Assembly: GCA_038320555.1 (NCBI GenBank)
Contig: JBBQEJ010000004.1
Span: forward strand, 16,150-80,149
Length of the DNA: 64,000 nucleotides
Direction of reading: 5' to 3'
Origin: JALZOC01 sp038320555
GTDB taxonomy: Bacteria; Acidobacteriota; Vicinamibacteria; Vicinamibacterales; 2-12-FULL-66-21
Shown: piece by piece, positions 62,166-64,000 of the stretch
How positions within the stretch are numbered: position 1 is the first letter of the stretch
How the letters are laid out: each line of letters starts with the position of its first letter
Position numbers and translations under genes: made by a program
Notes under the pieces: generated by a model
Database searches by the model: none
What the model was told of the DNA's origin: nothing
The model's input: the letters and a program-made list of their open reading frames with translations, nothing else

Positions 62166-62518
62166 TCGCGCACGTGGTGCTGTTCAGTCCGAAGCCGGAT
62201 CTCGCACAGGCGGACCGGCGGGCGTTGCTCGACGCCCTGGTGGCGGCGGCGGCTGATATTCCTTCCATCAAGCGCTTCCGCGTCGGGAAACGCGTCAAGC
62301 ACTGGCTGCCTGGCTACGAGCAGATGATGCGCGAGGATTACGAGTTCGCGGCGATCATAGAGTTCGACGACTTAGGTGCGCTGAAGACGTACCTCGGGCA
62401 TTCCTCGCATGCTGTTATCGGACAGCATTTCACCGCCTCGGCCTCGCGATCGCTCGCGTACGACTACGAACTCGTCGACGCAAGTGTCGTATCGCAGCTT
62501 CTCGACCGGCTGCCGTGA
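62162..62518 (+). CDS. Dabb (stress-responsive alpha/beta barrel) protein
   Basis: The 118-residue protein starts with IAHVVLFSPKPDLAQADRRALLDALVAAAADIPSIKRFRVG and contains YEFAAIIEFDDLGALKTYLGHSSHAVIGQHF, the Dabb fold: ferredoxin-like with His-rich centre (His 4, His 80, His 88). Family members are dimeric enzymes or heme/metabolite-binding proteins without fixed function. ATGA overlap with the RG-rich gene. Its 3' end meets the remnant of the pirin gene. Confidence 0.8.
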   Translation: MIAHVVLFSPKPDLAQADRRALLDALVAAAADIPSIKRFRVGKRVKHWLPGYEQMMREDYEFAAIIEFDDLGALKTYLGHSSHAVIGQHFTASASRSLAYDYELVDASVVSQLLDRLP

Positions 62519-63165
62519 ACTGTTGTCGTCGGCCAAGAGCGTGGCGTCTTCACCGGCGCGCACTGATCCTCGGAGGACGTAAACAAAGCCGTTGTACGAC
62601 AACGGAATCTCCTGTTCGATCTCCGCGTGCGGCGCCATCGTGATCTCGACGAGCGTGACTGGAACTTGATTGGGCGTGGAGGACCGAAGGGCGCCTGATG
62701 CACCGCTGTAGATTCGGACCTCGACGCCCTTCCCGCGTCGAACGGGAATCGCGTCAGCGTGGATATCGCGAAACGCCGGCGCCGTCCACCTCTCGCGCCT
62801 GGGCAGCGTCAGCCACAACTGAAGCAGCCGAACCTCTCCACGCGCGGCGACGTTTTCGCCGTGGATGATCCCGCGGCCGGCGGTCTCCACTGCACTTCTC
62901 CCGCCTCGATCACGCCCCCTTCGTCGCGATCGTAGATTGCTCCGTCGAGTATGAGCGTCACCGTTTCGAAGCCGGCGTGCGGATGGGGGCCGCCCACCGC
63001 GCGGTCGCCGATGTCGAGGTGATCATCGGCGAGCATGATGAACGGATCGTTGAGGGCGAAGTCGTCCGGCGACACGACCTGCGCAGCGAGGTGCCCGGGA
63101 CCGACAAATCCAGGCGCAAGCGGCGGAACGGTGACGATGCGTGCGATGCGGCGTTGCTGCGACAT
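62372..63165 (-). pseudogene. Pirin-family protein, frameshifted and 3'-truncated
   Basis: From ATG 63165 the first frame shows the cupin core GGPHPHAGFETVTLILDGAIYDRD and GEVQW. A missing T at about 62892 (TGGAGACC for TGGATGACC) shifts the frame. The second frame continues TAGRGIIHGENVAARGEVRLLQLWLTLP, the second pirin motif. The pirin-like sequence stops near LLADDN (about 62522), and the last codons run antisense to the Dabb gene, so roughly the last 50 residues are absent. Pirins are iron-binding cupins and quercetinase-like; this copy should be inactive. Confidence 0.85.
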
Positions 63166-63212
63166 GATGACCTCCGTCAGGAATGCGAGTCAGCGCTGAG
63201 CCCTCGGCACGG

Positions 63213-63725
63213 TCATTTGGCCGTTGCGGTTTGCAGCGCTGGGGCCTGTCGCCGCTGAGCGAGTTGGATGGCTCCGCCGGCGAGACCGACGGCAAACGCC
63301 GCTGCGCCCCAGAATGCGCCGCTCACCGAGAACCCGAGTAGCCCGTCGAGCGACAGTGCTCCTGGGCCCGTGAATGCGACCGTCAACCCGGCAAGACCGA
63401 GCACAAGGTTGTACTCGTATCCACCGCTCGTCATGAAGAAGCCCTTCTTGACGTGTACGCTCACCGCCGCAACCAGCATGACGCTGAACACGAATGCCGC
63501 GGCAGCAGGGGTGAGGAACCCGAGCGCCAGAAGAACGCCACCGCTGGTTTCGACGAGACCCGCCATGAACGCATGGCGCCGGCCCGGGTAGAACCCCAGC
63601 GGCTCAAAAAATTGGCCTGTCACATCTAGTCCGGGCCCACCAAACCATCCAAACAGCTTCTGGGCTCCGTGCGCAGCCAGTGTCAGTCCGACGGTCAATC
63701 GCAGAAGAAGAAGTCCGATGTCCAT
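63213..63725 (-). CDS. DoxX-family membrane protein
   Basis: ATG 63725 is preceded by GGTGGAG. The 170-residue protein has four membrane helices (LLLLRLTVGLTLAAHGAQKLFGWFGG, HAFMAGLVETSGGVLLALGFLTPAAAAFVFSVMLV, YEYNLVLGLAGLTVAF, FWGAAAFAVGLAGGAIQ) and the DoxX motif LFGWFGGPGL. Family members couple thiol oxidation or quinone reduction to stress tolerance. A palindrome at 63749-63771 overlaps its promoter. Confidence 0.9.
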   Translation of the reverse strand: MDIGLLLLRLTVGLTLAAHGAQKLFGWFGGPGLDVTGQFFEPLGFYPGRRHAFMAGLVETSGGVLLALGFLTPAAAAFVFSVMLVAAVSVHVKKGFFMTSGGYEYNLVLGLAGLTVAFTGPGALSLDGLLGFSVSGAFWGAAAFAVGLAGGAIQLAQRRQAPALQTATAK

Positions 63726-63748
63726 GCTCCACCTTTGCCTTTCGCTTG

Positions 63749-63771
63749 TGTATAGCTAGACTGTCTATACA
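63749..63771. promoter_or_regulatory. Operator-like palindrome TGTATAG-N9-CTATACA
   Basis: The 7-bp arms are perfect with a 9-nt centre containing AG-A-CT. It lies 24 bp upstream of the DoxX ATG on the minus strand and could bind a TetR- or MarR-type repressor; an inner TAGAC-T-GTCTA also reads as a half palindrome. Confidence 0.5.
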
Positions 63772-63783
63772 TGAACTTATTGC

Positions 63784-63806
63784 CAAAAAAAGCGCCCCGC
63801 AGGGCT
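63784..63806 (-). terminator. Possible Rho-independent terminator, minus strand
   Basis: On the minus strand GCCC-TGCG-GGGC is followed by GC and seven T residues. A gene ending to the right would be needed; none was recognised in 63806-64000. Confidence 0.4.
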
Positions 63807-64000
63807 AGTCCAGAAGATGCGAGGGCAAAGCCCGCGGGAGGGCCCATGGGAGCCGGCATATCATTCATATATGTATTATACACTTGTGAACTCAAACGCG
63901 CAAGTCGTCGTTTCAGCCTGATTGAGCCTGCTACTGAATACCTCCCCGCACCGACGTGATTCGCTGGGTGTTGAAGCCGAGCCAATGCATCCGTCCGACA
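63807..64000. other. Right-edge region without recognised gene
   Basis: Short open frames exist on both strands but none has a family signature, ribosome site or codon pattern I can support. AT-rich ATATATGTATTATACAC (about 63872) could be promoter DNA for a gene outside the window. Confidence 0.4.

Noticed and set aside
63771..63959. Small plus-strand open frame at the right edge
   Set aside because: No ribosome site or family signature; it runs through a palindrome and a terminator-like hairpin.

Overview
The window reads as high-GC chromosomal DNA of an Acidobacteriota bacterium, most likely a Vicinamibacteria (subdivision 6) relative. This rests on gene content typical of that phylum: a CarboxypepD_reg/TonB receptor, a VWFA-related exported protein, winged-helix/TPR regulators, many exported metallopeptidases, and the CTTCCGCC-TAAA-GGCGGAAG palindrome that reads FRLKAEA when translated. 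This is recall of the group's habits, not a database result. No rRNA, tRNA, CRISPR array, prophage or insertion-sequence transposase was seen.

Layout. 1-2.3 kb: two-component pair (response regulator cut by the left edge, frameshifted histidine kinase). 2.4-4.05 kb: an exported protein running into the remnant of a TonB receptor. 4-9.3 kb: MFS exporter, small conserved protein, frameshifted flavin amine oxidase, class A beta-lactamase-like serine hydrolase, secreted barrel protein. 9.4-20.5 kb: winged-helix/TPR regulator, 3'-truncated LD-carboxypeptidase, HEAT-cyclophilin fusion, dipeptidyl peptidase III, beta-CASP nuclease-like MBL protein, D-cysteine desulfhydrase-like enzyme, MetF-like protein, zinc-ribbon protein. 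20.6-28 kb: two PLP enzymes, SDR, LigD-type polymerase domain, and an M16 peptidase pair. 28-31 kb: cell-envelope group (barrel, OmpA lipoprotein, VWA). 31-38 kb: alanine-type aminotransferase, AI-2E exporter, BioF/Kbl-like synthase coupled to a SpoIIE-type phosphatase, glycosyltransferase-type membrane protein. 38-45 kb: M1 peptidase, orphan nuoG, DsbD, lipid kinase. 45.5-54.8 kb: GAF sensor, PDZ protein, frameshifted TPR/YaiO barrel, GAF-GAF-SpoIIE phosphatase, FabZ, HExxH membrane protein, HD phosphohydrolase, EamA transporter. 54.9-64 kb: dienoyl-CoA-reductase-like SDR, a probable selenoprotein, hybrid kinase, sigma-28-type factor, small DHp/HTH pair, NtrC activator, Arg/Pro/Gly-rich protein, Dabb protein, broken pirin, DoxX.

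How the genes work together. Most are housekeeping, envelope and signalling functions in short operons rather than one pathway. Clear couplings are the M16 pair (TAATG overlap), BioF-like/SpoIIE phosphatase (TTGA overlap), kinase/regulator (GTGA overlap), HTH/DHp (ATGA overlap) and RG-rich/Dabb (ATGA overlap).

Most noteworthy. (1) The PCYCGC/CYCXC-family lipoprotein at 55744-56304 has an in-frame TGA exactly where relatives have the first Cys of a C-G-x-C motif, followed 14 nt later by a 7-bp hairpin with a CGUGA loop. This is a strong selenocysteine candidate. (2) About fifteen genes that lead transcription units have a TAnnnT -10-like box ending 6-9 nt before the start codon and no Shine-Dalgarno, suggesting widespread leaderless transcription. 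(3) Intergenic DNA holds long imperfect inverted repeats resembling MITE/REP elements. (4) Single-base indels break five genes, and three genes carry sharp deletion-type junctions. This is either real decay or consensus/assembly error and should be settled before any functional reading.
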